Assembly (NCBI GenBank): GCA_021527695.1
Contig: JAKFAO010000011.1
Coordinates: forward strand, 186,001 to 250,000
From: Naematelia aurantialba
Taxonomy: Eukaryota > Basidiomycota > Tremellomycetes > Tremellales > Naemateliaceae
Length of the DNA stretch: 64,000 bases
Direction: 5' to 3'
A program made the translations under genes and the position numbers. A model generated the notes under the pieces. The model searched no databases. It was not told the DNA's origin and saw only the letters and a list, made by a program, of their open reading frames with translations. Numbering within the stretch: position 1 is the stretch's first letter; each line of letters begins with the position of its first letter. This document shows, one piece after another, positions 32,401 to 45,313 of this stretch.

Positions 32401-35108
32401 TTCGGGATATGTTGGTCTCGGTTAGCTGATCCACGTAGGAACCTTACACTCAATGGAGGACGTGCTGTTCGTAACGAGTTTATCTTATTACACGAATTCC
32501 ATCGCCTCAAATACGTCTGCCCCGATAAAGCTCCCTTCAAACAAAAATTCAGAAGCCATGGCGATGACGAAGACGGAGAAGATGCCGCGCCAGTCAAATC
32601 GCGCGGCAAGGCAAAGTATGCGGGAGGTCTTGTCTTCGAGCCCAAAAGGGGGCTCTGGGATACCTACATCCTCGTCATGGACTTCAACTCGCTTTACCCT
32701 TCTATCATCCAAGAATACAATATTGATTTCACCACCGTCGAGAGGGAAGAAGAGGATGACGAGGTAGGTGACCGACTCGGCTGCACGGACACCTGCTGAG
32801 ACCGATTAGGCGGAAGAGGAGAAGATACCTGATGTGCCGGGTAGCGAGGTTCCGCAAGGTGTCTTGCCGAGAATCATCGCCACCCTGGTCGGGCGAAGAC
32901 GACAGGTGAAGACTTTGATGAAGGATAGGACGGCGTCTCCGGCCCAACTTCAGCAGGTATGTCTGGCTGTGGCTTGTAGTGACTAGTGAGCAGAGGCTGA
33001 TCTTGCCTAGTACGATATTCGGCAACAGGCGCTGAAGCTCACTGCCAACTCGATGTACGGGTGTCTCGGGTTCGCCGGATCTCGATTTTCGTCAAGACCT
33101 CTTGCCGCTTTGACGACTTTCAAGGGCCGAGAGATTCTGACCCATACCCGAGAACTCGCGGAGAGTCTCCAGCTCGACGTGGGTAGAACGATGTCAGCGG
33201 ATGATGGTGGGCTGATAGAATTAGGTCGTATATGGAGATACGGATTCGGTCTTTGTCAACTCCAACGTGACTACTTATCCGGAGGCGCTCAAGATCGCCA
33301 ACGACTTTAAGAAGCTGGTCAATGAGAGATACAAGTTGCTGGAGATTGATCTTGATGCGGTCTTTGAGCGGATTTTACTGCTCAACAAGAAGAAGTATGC
33401 GGCTGTCAAGATTGATGAGGCGGGGGATAAGACAACAGAGGTCAAAGGTCTCGATATGAAGAGGCGAGAGTTCTCCAAGATCTCAAAAGACTCTAGCGCG
33501 TGAGTCTGCGTTACCATAATGAGAGTCTGCTCCCTATCCCTTGACCCGATATCCCCGTCTCTCTCCCGTCTGTCTGTCTTCCTCCCCGAGCGGTTGCAGA
33601 GCTGATGTGCGTCGGCAGTGCTGTCCTCAAAGAAATCTTGTCGGGCGAGGCCACTGAAGTCGTGGTTGAAAAAGTGCATGAGCTATTGACTGCGTTGGGC
33701 GAGAACGTCCGAGCTGGGGGAGTGCCACTGGAGGACTTTATCATTTTCAAGGTGGGTATATCCAACCCGTTCTGCGTCCATCGCTGAGCCAATGCGTTAG
33801 CGATTGGGCAAGAATCCGGAAGATTATCCCGACAAGAAGTCCCAGCCTCATGTCCAAGTGGCACTGCGCATGAAGTCGAAAGGAGCAACAGTTCGGGCTC
33901 ACGATGTGATCCCATATATCATGTGTCTCGGCGCGGATGGTAAATCTGCACGTTCGGCGCAAGCAGACCGGGCATTCCACCCCGATGACCTGAGGCGGCA
34001 GGGATCGGAGCTGAAGATTGGTCAGTCCAAATTGCATGGAAATGAGAGGACGAATCTGGCTAATCTGTTTGCTGTAGATTACGACTTTTACCTCGATGTG
34101 CAGATCCTGCAACCGATCCTTCGTCTATGTGACTCTATCGAGGGGACGGACCGCGCACGACTCGCGGAGTGTCTCGGTCTGGACCCGTCCCGATACGCAT
34201 CGACAAGTGGAGGTGGTGGCGAGGTGGCGGAGAAGCAATTCTACACGTTTGAGTCGCAAATTTCCGACAAGGAGCGGTTCAGAGATGCCGATCCGCTGAG
34301 ATTACGGTGTATGAGCTGCGAGGCTGAATCGAGTTTCGAGGGGCTCGTGGACGATTCGGTGAGCCACTGTGCCACGCCACCGTCGAAGCGACGATAGCGA
34401 TGAGCGCTCTTGGGGTATGGTGTTGGCGTTGGAGCTGACGCGGATCATAGTCGAACATGGTACAGCCGATCGGCATCGTCTGTCCGGCATGTTCAAGTGT
34501 TCTTCCTACGGCTAGCGTTGCGGTTCAAGTGGAGAATCAGATCAGAGCGCACATTTCGAGATACTACCTCGCTTGGACGGTTTGTGATGCCGAGGACTGC
34601 GGGGCACGGACGCGCATGATGGGAGTGTATGGGCGGAGGTGCTTGGGTCTTGTCAAGGCGGGGTGTAAAGGCACGATCCGGCTCGAGGTGGGTCTGGACT
34701 TTGGGTCGTCACTTTTAATTCCGCTCCTTCTCCTTCTCCTTCATACTATTCGGTTTCGTCCATTTAGTCCTCATTGTCAATCAATTTCATCCTCATTCCG
34801 ACCATTCCATTCCCATTTATGCCAATCCTCTATGAACTAACCGTGAGACACACGCTGAGCTACTACAGTACACCGATTCAATGCTCTACAACCAACTGCT
34901 TTACTACCTCGCCCTGTTTGACACGGACAAAGCACTAGACCGGGCAAAAGGCACAGGAAGACAAGACGAGCTCCGTGCACTGGTCACTGCTAACACGGCG
35001 AGCTTTGCGGTGGTCAAAGCTGTTGCCGAGAGGTATTTGGATCGGAATGGGCGGCGCTATGTCGATATGAAGGGGCTGTTTGGGTTCATGGAGCGGATCA
35101 AGATCTAG
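29419..35108 (+). CDS. POL1: DNA polymerase alpha catalytic subunit
   Basis: Seventeen exons: 29419-29499, 29631-29841, 29966-30952, 31007-31192, 31248-31396, 31456-31639, 31706-32088, 32143-32387, 32439-32763, 32810-32956, 33011-33178, 33225-33499, 33619-33751, 33801-34020, 34078-34358, 34451-34687, 34869-35108; 1483 residues, close to yeast Pol1. Family-B motifs: [14 protein letters not shown] (about 890), KLTANSMYG (about 975-983), YGDTDS (1025-1030, catalytic Asp pair) and KKKYAA (about 1077). The exonuclease domain lacks a DxE active motif, as known for Pol alpha ([14 protein letters not shown] is kept). The C-terminus holds two cysteine clusters (CMSC...CPAC; CDAEDC...C...C) for zinc/Fe-S and B-subunit binding. 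The N-terminus is acidic, with the catalytic-subunit start [13 protein letters not shown]. It extends primase-made RNA primers at replication origins and lagging strands. Confidence 0.97.
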
Positions 35109-35662
35109 TCTTCCCACTCTCCATCTCTCGTCCGTTCCCTATCCTCCTCTCTCTCACTCCTCTTGTCTTCCTTTCTCCCCCTCGCTATCGGGATCTCCAG
35201 AACTGCGCAAATGCCGGTAGCGCTACACGCGCCTCGGCGCTGGAGGGCGACGGCGGCGGAGGGCTTGGTTGTACTGCCAAGTCGCAGAGGAGGTTGCCTT
35301 GACTGGTTTGCACGAGGTTCTTGGTTGTGCGGTTCTGTGCGGGACCACGGAATAGGTGGCCATGGCGAATCTCGCTGGATCTGCATTTTTATACCCTGCA
35401 ATGCGTCTTGTAGAAGATACCGAACGGATGTACAGCTCTGCATGAGGCTAGGAACATTCGAAGCTCCCAGCCAATATGCAAGGCCAGTAGAGCTGTCAAG
35501 TTCAGCCCAGGTGATCGAGCATCTAGATGCATCTCCTCCCAATGCAGCCATTCTAGCCATTGAGGGTGACTACTGAATATCCACGCCCAACAGGATGCCT
35601 CTCAACAGCGCCGCCAAGTCAGTCACCCCCAGCCCACGTATCGAGTATCGAGGATTATCGTA
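35109..35662. other. Convergent intergenic region POL1/eIF3f
   Basis: 554 nt between two 3' ends; a pyrimidine-rich start (about 35109-35180) then nothing recognised. Confidence 0.5.
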
Positions 35663-37068
35663 CTACTGTTGTTGTGCCTGGGCAACCAGTGCCAGTCGAC
35701 CACTGAGCTCGACCTGGCTTCGAACCAAATTTGACAAATACGAGACGGTAAGCGTGTCCTGTAATCCCTCGGGCACGCCGAGCTCGTTGACTGCTGCGGG
35801 CCAGCGGCCGACGCCTTCAAGCAGGTGCCTGCCGACGGCGACGTCGGGGTTGGGGTTCTGGCCCGAGGTGATGGATGTCACATAGGATAGGGACTGGTCG
35901 ATCAGCTGCGAGAGCGAGGTGAGGGTCGATGAGAGGGCCGGGAGGGAGGGCAGAGCGGGGGACGGCGTGGGTGTCGTGGTCAGCAGGTCCACTGGTGGTG
36001 TTAGCTTAGACTGTTGAACTTCCCACGGGCGTGGCTGTCCCGCGTATTGTGGGGAGGGACTAGTGAATGAGATATGATGAGAGATGGAAGGAGGGGTATC
36101 GCAGCTCTCGAGGATGTGAGGGACTTGAAGGCATCTTAAGATTTCAAGATGACTCCAATAAGAGAAGACTCCAGGGATTTCAAGGAACCTCGAGGGAACC
36201 AGGGCTTGGGACGAGGGAACCAACGCTTGGGACGAGGGAATGTGAGGAAAGTGGTGCGAGGTAGGCAAAGGCACGTACGAGCGGCTCGCTCAGACTGAGC
36301 AAATTTGATGGCCACGGGGACCGGGAGAAAGGCGCAGTTCTCGGGCTTGACCGTGAGACCAACCGTCGTGGAGACGTAACCTTTGACGCCGAGACCCTGT
36401 CCGGACGAAGTGAGGTCCGTGTCGATTGTCAGGTGGATGGCGGGGTAGGGCTGAATGTCTTGGTTGTACACGTGCTGAATGAGGGCAGAGTAGCCGTTGA
36501 TCGTTGGGTGGGTTGCGTACCTGGCATTCGGGTCAGCATGCGAAACGCGACTCCAGGTAGTACAGTACAACCGCAAGTATCCTTGCTAGGTGGAAGAGGA
36601 AAGGAGATGACAAGCGGGCAATGAAGCAGGAAACGGGAGAGAAGCTGGAAAGAAAGAGAATCAACTGACCACCCAACCACCTGCTCTTTCGCGCCGTTCT
36701 TGTTCAACAAATCCACCATCGTTTGGTTGAACGGCATGTCCAATGCCACCTTCTCCTCATCCTCCGAGTGCGGCACGACGAATGCGGTACGCACATCCAC
36801 CTCCAGTCCGTTCTCAGATCGCGTACCCATCAGCGTCCCAATCACGCGCGGGGTGTTGCTCTCCGCTGGGCGGCGCGAGTGGTGAGTGAGCATCGACGCG
36901 ATGACCGAAGGGTGCACTGTGATTTTTGCGGGCGCACGACTGGATTGGTAGCCAAGATCAGCGGGGTTTGACGCGGATGAGGCTGGATTCCAATGATACT
37001 CACGCTTGAGAAGAGGATGAAGGGGGGAGGTTGAGCTGCAGAGCAGTCGGGGTAGCGTCGAGGGACAT
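35663..37068 (-). CDS. EIF3F: Translation initiation factor 3 subunit f (MPN domain)
   Basis: Exons in order: 37004-37068, 36670-36939, 36279-36520, 35663-35991; 301 residues. The MPN domain starts ITVHPSVIASMLTHHSRR, with RVIGTLMGTRSENGLEVDVRTAFVVPHSEDEEKVALDM, VVGWYATHP (the W is created across intron 2), PYPAIHLTIDTDL and GVKGYVSTTVGL. It lacks the JAMM metal ligands (His-x-His) typical of active MPN+ proteases, as usual for eIF3f. The C-terminal helix region SLSQLIDQSLSYVTSITSGQ...VGRHLLEGV matches eIF3f. It is a subunit of eIF3 on the 40S ribosome. The subunit is absent from Saccharomyces but present in fission yeast and basidiomycetes. It is divergent from LAA1. Confidence 0.93.
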
Positions 37069-37371
37069 TTTGCAGTATTGTTTTCCGAGGTGAAGAGCCT
37101 TGAGATATAGTCTACGTTCACCTTGCTCGCCGAACGAGAGATTACGGTCAGGCCACCCGTAGTCGAGGGCTTTTAAGCGCACAGGAAGATGAATAGTGCG
37201 AGCAGCGACATTTACACAAAGAACTTTGGCCGACGAAATGTTCTACCTGATTCCTCTGAAAGGTCACGTGGGGTGCAGGATATCAGGCTGGCAAGTCACG
37301 TCGGCCTGCAACCTCGTCCCCATATTCTAGCTGCAAGCCATAACATATTCCGCTATCCTCTTACCGCCAGC
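37069..37371. promoter_or_regulatory. Divergent promoter eIF3f/LAA1
   Basis: 303 nt between start codons. CACGTG (37265-37270) is an E-box-type hexamer. No TATA box recognised. Confidence 0.45.
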
Positions 37372-40300
37372 ATGTCGGAAGAGCCGTCTGCCGAGGCTCT
37401 CAAGGTCCAGGAGGTACGTGTGATTACAACCTGCAGAGTGGGGCTGTAGTCCGCTGACTCTTCCAGTCTCGCTTCACGGGCGACGGCTCCGACCTCACCC
37501 TTCTCCATTGGTTGCGGCAGGCCGAACAGGCAATAGAGACATTGCCAAATGTAAGCCCTTACAAATCTATGGGTACTGAATCTAAGCTCACAACCAACAG
37601 GACCTGCTGTTGACAAATGTTCAATCCCTCCACGCATTCTTTCTCAAGCTCCTCCTTCCTTCACCGAACCAGACCCTCCCAAAACCCGGTCGGCCCATCC
37701 GGCACCTCGTCACGCGCTGTCTGGTCAAGCTGCACAAGAAGGTCGAAAGCCGGAGTTTATTCGACTTTGTGCAGGGACTGTTGCGCGGGGTATCTGATGG
37801 AGGCAACAAGCACATGAGCGCAGCGGAGAATGTCGCGAGAGTGTAAGTGGGTTTCTTACCTGGGCTGGGTACAACGTTGATATGTCCAGGGCATGTTGGT
37901 ATTGCATTGGAGAGGTGATCAAGGACCATGGTACAAATGTGAGCTGCTTACCGGCCGCGAACCCCCAGTTGACAAGGCCAGATGATGTCCTTCATGGCCG
38001 AAATCTGCACCTCGGCTATAAAGGTCCTGCGCAACTCAAACCTGGTCAGTCGAAAAGAAGAGGCTCGCGTCTCCAGACTGAACTGACATCAAACAGTCAG
38101 TACTCCTACGGACACATGCAGTGGTGGCCTTTTCGCGGTCTCTCTTTTCTGCGGGTAGAGCTCTGCCCGACGCTCTGGTCAAAGATCTTCTGAAAGCGCT
38201 TCGCGGCGGTCTTCAAGATCGAGCTTTACCCGTCCAACGAGCATGTGCCGACACGTTTGTATCGCTGCACACACATACCTCTGCTTGTCCTTTACAAGCC
38301 ACCATCGACAGTGTGGCTCCTTTGGTATTCAAGAGCCTCGAGACTGCCGATTTCCTCACGCGGCGAAGCCTGAGTCGGATGATGGCACACTTGCTCGCAG
38401 CCACGCAGGTGCCGGGATCGGGAGTAATTGATAATGAGGCCGGTAGGAAGAGTGCGAGGAAAGAAGGAGACACGGACAGTGCGGAGCCAACAGTCATAAC
38501 TTCTGCGCCAGAAGATCGAGGGGGCAAGACGCTTTACTCGCCGCAGGAGCTGCTCAGATTCCTTTCCTTGCCCTACAACCGGCTGAATGCGCCTCGTAGA
38601 CTCCGTAACGGGATAATCGACATCTACGCTACCCTCTTCACAGTCCTCGGCTCAACCTATGTGGAGAGCCACTATAGCGAAGTTGTCAAGCACATCGTGG
38701 ACGAACTGATCTTGAGACAGAGGAGCCACAGCTCTCGATATGAAACTCTCGCTACCCGCGAGCTGGTTGAGCTCTTGCTTCGAGACCTCATCGGTGTTCG
38801 ACTTCTATCGGAATCTGGACAGGTCGCTGCGATACGGGAACTGACGAATGATTATCTCAAGAAGTGGCAACCTCAAGCTCTTCCTGGACAAAAGGCGACC
38901 GACAAGCATGTTCTGATAGTTGTTCTTCACGAAATTGCTGGTTTGCTCGAGCAGCTGGGAAATGCTCCTCCGCAGATCATCGAGATCTTGGCTGAACCTC
39001 TGATCCGCCTCCTATCTCACGACTCGTATTCAACTCGCCTGGCCGCTTCGTATACTTTGCGACGATTCTGCACACTGAACCCAAGTCAACTTCCTCGGAT
39101 GCTCAACATCCTGCTCGCCGAGTTGACAAAAGATCTGGCCCATCTGGGAACTCCGACCGCCACTAAAGAGCTCCCAAATCGGATTATCGGCAAAGCGTTT
39201 GCGCTTTCTGCATTAATCGCGGTCTCCCCTTCTCGTCCGTTATACGTATCGCATGATGTCTCCACCAAAGTTTTCGATCTGGCAGTCTCATTGCTCAAGA
39301 AATCCGGCGAACACGACATTACGCCTGCCACAGTAGAGGTCCAGGTTGCTTGGTATCTGATCGCCGCCCTTATGTCGCTTGGACCAAGTTTCGTCAAGCT
39401 GCATCTTCCGCAATTACTCGTGCTCTGGCGTAATGCTCTGCCAAAGCCTACGAGCAAGGATTCCTCTGTGGGTGCACGAGGGGAAGCAGAATGGTCTTTC
39501 CTCCTACAAGTCCGGGAATGTACTCTCGCGGCCGTGCTCAACTTCCTCCGCCATAATCAACCGCTCGTTAATATAGACGTTGCCCGTCGTCTCGCCACTC
39601 TATTTACAAATACGTTGAATTTCGTCAACGGCTTCGCTACAGCCTACGCTGAGGCCCTGCGAGAGCAGGCCAACAACCCAAACGCGCCGACATCACCCAT
39701 CTTCACTGCTCGCCCGAGTCTCGTTGAGAGAGAAGCGAATCTGCGTCGGCGCGTCTTTCAATCTTTCACGGTTCTCGGTCCTTCATCCGCCACCGAATCA
39801 ATGCAACCAGCTCTTCTGCAAGCGGCAATAACGGTATTTGCGGACCCAGAGAATTATTCAGGCTCTGCGGCTCAGGCAGCGATTGCTGCTCAGTCTGGGC
39901 ATTTTGGAGGTATATGGCAATCGACAGATGGCTATGCGTTTGGGGTCACGAGCCTGTTAGAATCTAGGGAGATAGAAGGTACGGGGGAGGGAGACGACGC
40001 GTACTTGAATCGAGACAGGATTGAAACAACTATCGAGTCTCAGGTGAGATGCTGCCGTTACAGGTGGGTATTCAAACTGATCTTCGCAGCTCACACATCC
40101 TATCCTTGGTTCACTTGAGCACGATTTCCTTGATCTTCTAGCTTCCAGACTCTCACCAACTCCACCACGACCGGCTCCACCTGCAAGCGGAGTTATAGAT
40201 GCTGGCGTCGATCTCTTCTCCGTCATGTTCCCTCACCAGAACTTGCAGGGTCAAGTGCAGTCACTTGGTACGCTGTCGAGTCACGTGCGGTCGAGCAAGC

Positions 40301-43300
40301 TGGAGAGAAATCCCGGCCGCAAGCAGGCAGTAGTCGCTAATACCATGGCGGCTCTCAAGAGGTCACTAGTGAACGTCGAGGGTACTGGACAGAAGAATCG
40401 CAAGAGTCTCGGGAGCACGCAAGTTAGCGACATGATCAAGTCACTTTTACAGGTAAGGCCACCCTTGGCAGTAAGGACGTATGTTGATGCCACTAGGATG
40501 CTGTCCTTGACCCTTACCCGAGCATTCGACAGGCTGCTGCCGATTCCATGGGACTTCTATCAAGCATTGCCGGTTCGGCATACCTTTCGTCGCAGGTTCA
40601 ATGGCTTGTTGATCAAGTCGTCAACAACCGCGTTCCAGAGTCACGAGCTGGTTGTGCAGTAGCTTTCGGAGCGATATATGCCTCAGTGGGAGGTCTTGCT
40701 GGTGGACCGATCTTGAAGACCATCGTCAATATCCTCATGTCCCTCTCGACGGATCCGCATCCCGTCGTTCATTTCTACGCCATGGCAGCCCTGGCTCAAG
40801 TCGTCAACGCAGCCAACTTGAGTTATGAGCCGTACATCCCGACGACTCTCGGAATGCTAGCGAACATCTACCTTCTGGAGACGCATGAACCTGACGGCGG
40901 CTCCTTAGGGTCCGTCAATCTGAGAGGTGATCTTCCGGCTTACCAGGTCATCTGCCGAATCTTACACGCCCTCATCGGTGTGTTGGGACCAGAGCTCCAA
41001 GAGCCCGGTCGTATCCGATCCCTGGTGTTCCTGCTGGTTCACGAGTTCTCGGAAGAAACCGACGAGGGCTTGGCCGTGGAGGCGATCAAATGCGTTCAAC
41101 AGTTTCTCATGTTTGCCCCTACTGCTGTCGATATTCCCAAGCTATTGTCGACGTTCCGCACGCATCTCGCTTCGACCCGCCGACCACTGAAAGTTGCGGC
41201 TATCACTGCGCTTTATCAGATAGTTCAGCGTGACGCTGTGCTCATTTCCAAGCTCGGCGGCAACCAGCTCGTAGAAGACCTGTTTGGGTTGTTGGACGAT
41301 GACCCGAGTCTCGAGGGCGTGAGAAACGTAATTATAAGCTGGTTGCAGCAAACTGCTGCTGCTCTGCCAGGTGGCTGGATAGATCTCTGTCAAAGGATCA
41401 TGACGCGCACTTCCGCGCAGAAAGCCGCCCAAGCTCAATCACAGCCATCATCCGGCCCAGCATTCATCGACGATGAAGGCGAGTCATTTGCTGCCGAAGC
41501 GACTAACACAACGTCAAACGGCCTTTCCTCTCGCTGGCGTACTCAACTCTTCGCGCTCAACTGTCTACATGCCATCGTCCTGGCGGCTGCAGATGGCGGA
41601 AAGCCTGAGCACTTTGATCCTATTCTGGCGCAAAGGCTGAATCTCAATCCACGTCATATGCTCTTCTCGCGGGTGGCAGATCTGATTAAGATGGCCTTCT
41701 CGGCAAGCGCTGCCATGGTTATGGATGTGAGATTGGCAGGATTGACCGTACTCCGTGATGTAGTGGAGGTGAGTTTGCCCTTCAAACTCACTGCAAGTCC
41801 ATCGCTGATTTATTTAGAAATTCGCAACATCGGCCGATCCAGACTTCGAGGGCAGCCTGTTGTTGGAACAACATCAAGCGCCGATCGCAGCTGCACTGAC
41901 ACCATCTTTTGGCTCGGACTCTGCGCCAGAAGTCCTAGCCAGCGCGGTTCAGGTATGCGCAGTGTTTGTTGGCAGTGGCGTTGTGAAGGAAGTAGGACGG
42001 ATGGGCAGGATCCTGCGATTATTGACATCAGCTCTGGAGCAGTGTAAAGGTCAGTCCACATCGGGCACTCGAAAACTGGGAATTTGGCTGACATCGCTAG
42101 CCGGTGAAATGGTCTCTCTAGGAGACGCGGAAAATCTCTCGGCCAACGCATCGGTGATGCTGAAGATCTCTATTCTCGCGGCGTGGGCGGAACTACAAGT
42201 CGCCTCAGCTAGACATGGCTACTTGAACGACGTCATCAAGCCGTATAGATACCTTCTTGGGCCATTCTGGGTTGGTGCGTTAAGAGACTACGCGCACTTG
42301 AGGACGGACCCTGAAATGGGCCTCGGAGTCACTATGGGTGGCTTGGACTTGAGCTCCGGGCTCGGAAGAGATGTCTTGCTGCCGGTGAGTATCCATGGGT
42401 TGCATGGACATTGTCAGACTGATGACCTCGTAGTATTACGAACAAGCGGTCTCTCCGTTCCTCCAAGCACTGGCGCTGTCTCTTCTCGCCTCTGATGGCT
42501 TCGCATTGGGAGCTCTAGATGGTCAGACCTTTTCATCGCCGACTCTGCCAAACTCGACTCCTATGATCAAGCCCGAACCTATGGAGAACTTCTACATTGT
42601 CTACGGCCTCGCTTTCGAGTCGCTCGTCAAAGCCATGGGCGATTCGTCGGCCGTAGGTATAGCAAGCACGTGTCTCAAAGCGATGCAAAGCCTTGTCCGG
42701 CCTGATATTAGCGGTAATGTCTTTGAAGGTGCTTTCTTCGACGAGCTGTGCACTGTCTGTTATCGAATCGGTATGGGAGAAGCGGCGGTCGTCAAAACCG
42801 ACATGTGCGAGGTTGTGTGCAGCTTTGTGGTCGGTCGGAAAGGGATCATGGGGTGAGTAGCTGCTGGTGCTCTACATGACGTCCTCACTAACTCCGTCAG
42901 TCATGATGCCGCTCAAACAAGGCGTTGTCTAGCGATTATATCATTCGTCCTTCGAACCTCGATCTCCACGCCCGGATCTCCCTCGTCTTTTACTCACAGC
43001 GACACGCTGGCGGACCGCATCGCTCTGCTCCGAACGGCATTTGCGGCATATGCTCAGATAGTCGAGTGTATCGATGCACCTCAGCGTGCCGACTTGTGTG
43101 CGGTGGCAATACATCTGTTTGGCGAGTTGTTGAAGGATGAGACAGCATCCATGGACGTTGTGGGCGGATGCCTACCTGTGCTGAAGTCGTTGCTGGATCT
43201 CACCCTCGGTGCATCGGTCCAGGTTCCTGGCATCAACGCGACGAGCGATAAGGTTGTGCATGGCTTGTTGAGTGCATGTTCAGGGAACATCGACGATATG

Positions 43301-44119
43301 CGGTGAGTTTCACGGCGACTAGAGTGGAAGTCGAGACGTCAGCTGACGGTATCAGCACGAGAATCAATCCCGTGGCGAGCACCAAGATCAAGAACAACCT
43401 ATTGGCGATCGTACTGATCTTGACGAGTTTGCCCGCGAGCGTCAGAGTGAGCCGAGAGGTGATCGAGCAGGTGTGCTATGACATTGGGCAATATCTCGGC
43501 GCGGGGACGGAGCGGCCCGAGGTGAGTCTCACGCATTCTGATAAATTCTAGAGGATACCAGCTGACTGGTCAGCTTGGCCTTACTGCTGTGCATTGTGCT
43601 GCGACGTTGCTGCTTGCCTCGCTTCGACCATTGCCGTCGCCGCTCAACGCTGCTCCCGCCCCTTCGCCGATCCTTCAGCATGCGGCGCTTCACCTCCTAC
43701 CGCCAATGATCAACCACCTCGCCGAATCAGTCGTTGCATCCTCAGGATCTGCATCGCCTGCGATCACTGACAGCGTCAAGGAGGTCATCAAAGGTCTCGT
43801 GCAGTACACTTCTGGCCTGCCTGAACCGGTCAAGCCGAGAGGATACGGGATCCTGCTCCCTACGCTCTGCCTTCTTTTGGATCCGGCAGACGCAGATGCC
43901 AGATCGGGTCTGCATACAGTAGCAACGACGACGCTGTTGGGCCTGGCTCAAAACAGCCCCGGAGCATTCAGAGATGCCACGATTGGCATGGCCGAGGGAG
44001 AGCGCTCGGCGCTTGAGCGGGCTGTCAGAGAGGCGGCGGGGTCAGGGGCATCAAGGGGTGGTGCGTCGGGCGGTTCGGGCGTTGAGAGGAAGGGGATCGA
44101 GTTGAAGAGCTTTGGGTGA
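37372..44119 (+). CDS. LAA1: LAA1/HEATR5-type HEAT-repeat protein (AP-1 clathrin adaptor accessory)
   Basis: Fourteen exons: 37372-37413, 37467-37550, 37601-37842, 37890-37938, 37982-38044, 38097-40043, 40090-40452, 40533-41768, 41818-42049, 42101-42384, 42434-42852, 42901-43302, 43356-43521, 43574-44119; 2024 residues, the HEATR5 size. The protein is alpha-helical HEAT repeats throughout. Landmark stretches such as SSRAGCAVAFGAIYASVGGL-like VPESRAGCAVAFGAIYASVG, DPHPVVHFYAMAALAQVVNA, RILHALIGVLGPELQ and the N-terminal AACWYCIGEVIKDHG region match the HEATR5/Laa1 family. In yeast Laa1 helps AP-1 function at the trans-Golgi/endosome. The fifth exon boundary (37982) and the optional 51-nt intron at 42050-42100 are the least certain parts. 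Confidence 0.93.
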
Positions 44120-45313
44120 GGGTTGAGTAGGCATACAAGCACATCATATGCATGGTTTGAGAAGTTTGCAGGCGTGCGACGTGTACAGGCTTGCGACGCG
44201 GCTTGCTTGAGCAGGCGTTATTTTTATGCCGTAGGGGTGATCTGCGAGAGAACCCATAGCAAGTCCTCTGGCTATTTCGAGAGTCTGGTATCAAATATGT
44301 CTCGGCGCCTTGGCTTTGCAAGGTCAGGCGATCAACGGACGCCTCGTCAAGCCGCCTCGTCATGGCGAGACCGAGCAGAGCAACGCTGCGCCGAAATCGC
44401 AGCAGGGCCGGAGAGACCAAAAAGCGAATCAGGGCTGCGGAACAAATCGAAATGAGTTAAGCTTCCTGCTACGGATGGGGATCTCGTCCTTGCATTGGTC
44501 ATTCCCCGCTGCCACGCGCTATACCGGCTGGCTTTGGATGTTTATGTGTGCTGGTACGGCGACTGTACGTAGCGGCGATGGATGAGACTGCAACGCGGGG
44601 GGGAGAGGGGGGAAGGACCAACAGCCGGCGTCGTATGTGTAACAGTAGATTCGGAACTGGGTTCGAACACCCAACACCCCAGGGGGTGTACGGCAAGAGA
44701 TGCAAGGGCACCGCAGCCGCAGTTGGGGGAGGTGAAGGCGAGGGTCAAGGGCCCCGAATAGGTGACAGCAGGTTATTCGGGGAATAAGCGGCCAAGGGAC
44801 TAACCCAGATCCCTATGACGGGAGCGGCGAGGCGCAGGGCCGGGGCGGCGATGGGGGCGATTAATTATAGTTTTGCCTCGCCGGTGATTTTGACGATCGG
44901 AAACATTAAACGTGCAGAGTGACAGATCGCGTATGTACCCGTATGCCGTAGCGTGTTTTCTGTTTTTCTGTTTTCTGCGCGAGTCTGTACAACGCGCAAG
45001 CAGGACAGACGGTGAGGGTGTAGGGTGTACATATCATATATCATATATATCATATCAACAGGCAGCGCCGCTGCGCGGTGTCCCTCGTACGGTTTCGTCT
45101 TGCGGCTTGGCTGCTTGGTGTTCTGTTCGCTGCTGCCCCGGATCTGCATCGACAGTCGGCGTCGAGATCCCAGTCTGCATCTCACCGGACAAATAGATTG
45201 AAATCTCCGCGATATACCAACCAACCACCATCGCATCGCCGTCCAACCACCATCGCATCGCCGTCAACGGCGAAAGCTAGCGACACACCGCCCGCAACCC
45301 GCAACCCCACACC
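44120..45313. other. Intergenic region, 1.2 kb, no gene recognised
   Basis: Between LAA1 and a small membrane-protein gene on the same strand. Only short frames without splice logic are present. A GGGTTCGAACACCC sequence near 44653 looks like a tRNA T-arm but has no matching acceptor, D or anticodon arm. Confidence 0.5.

Noticed and set aside
44640..44700. tRNA-like T-arm GGGTTCGAACACCC
   Set aside because: No acceptor, D or anticodon arm can be built around it.
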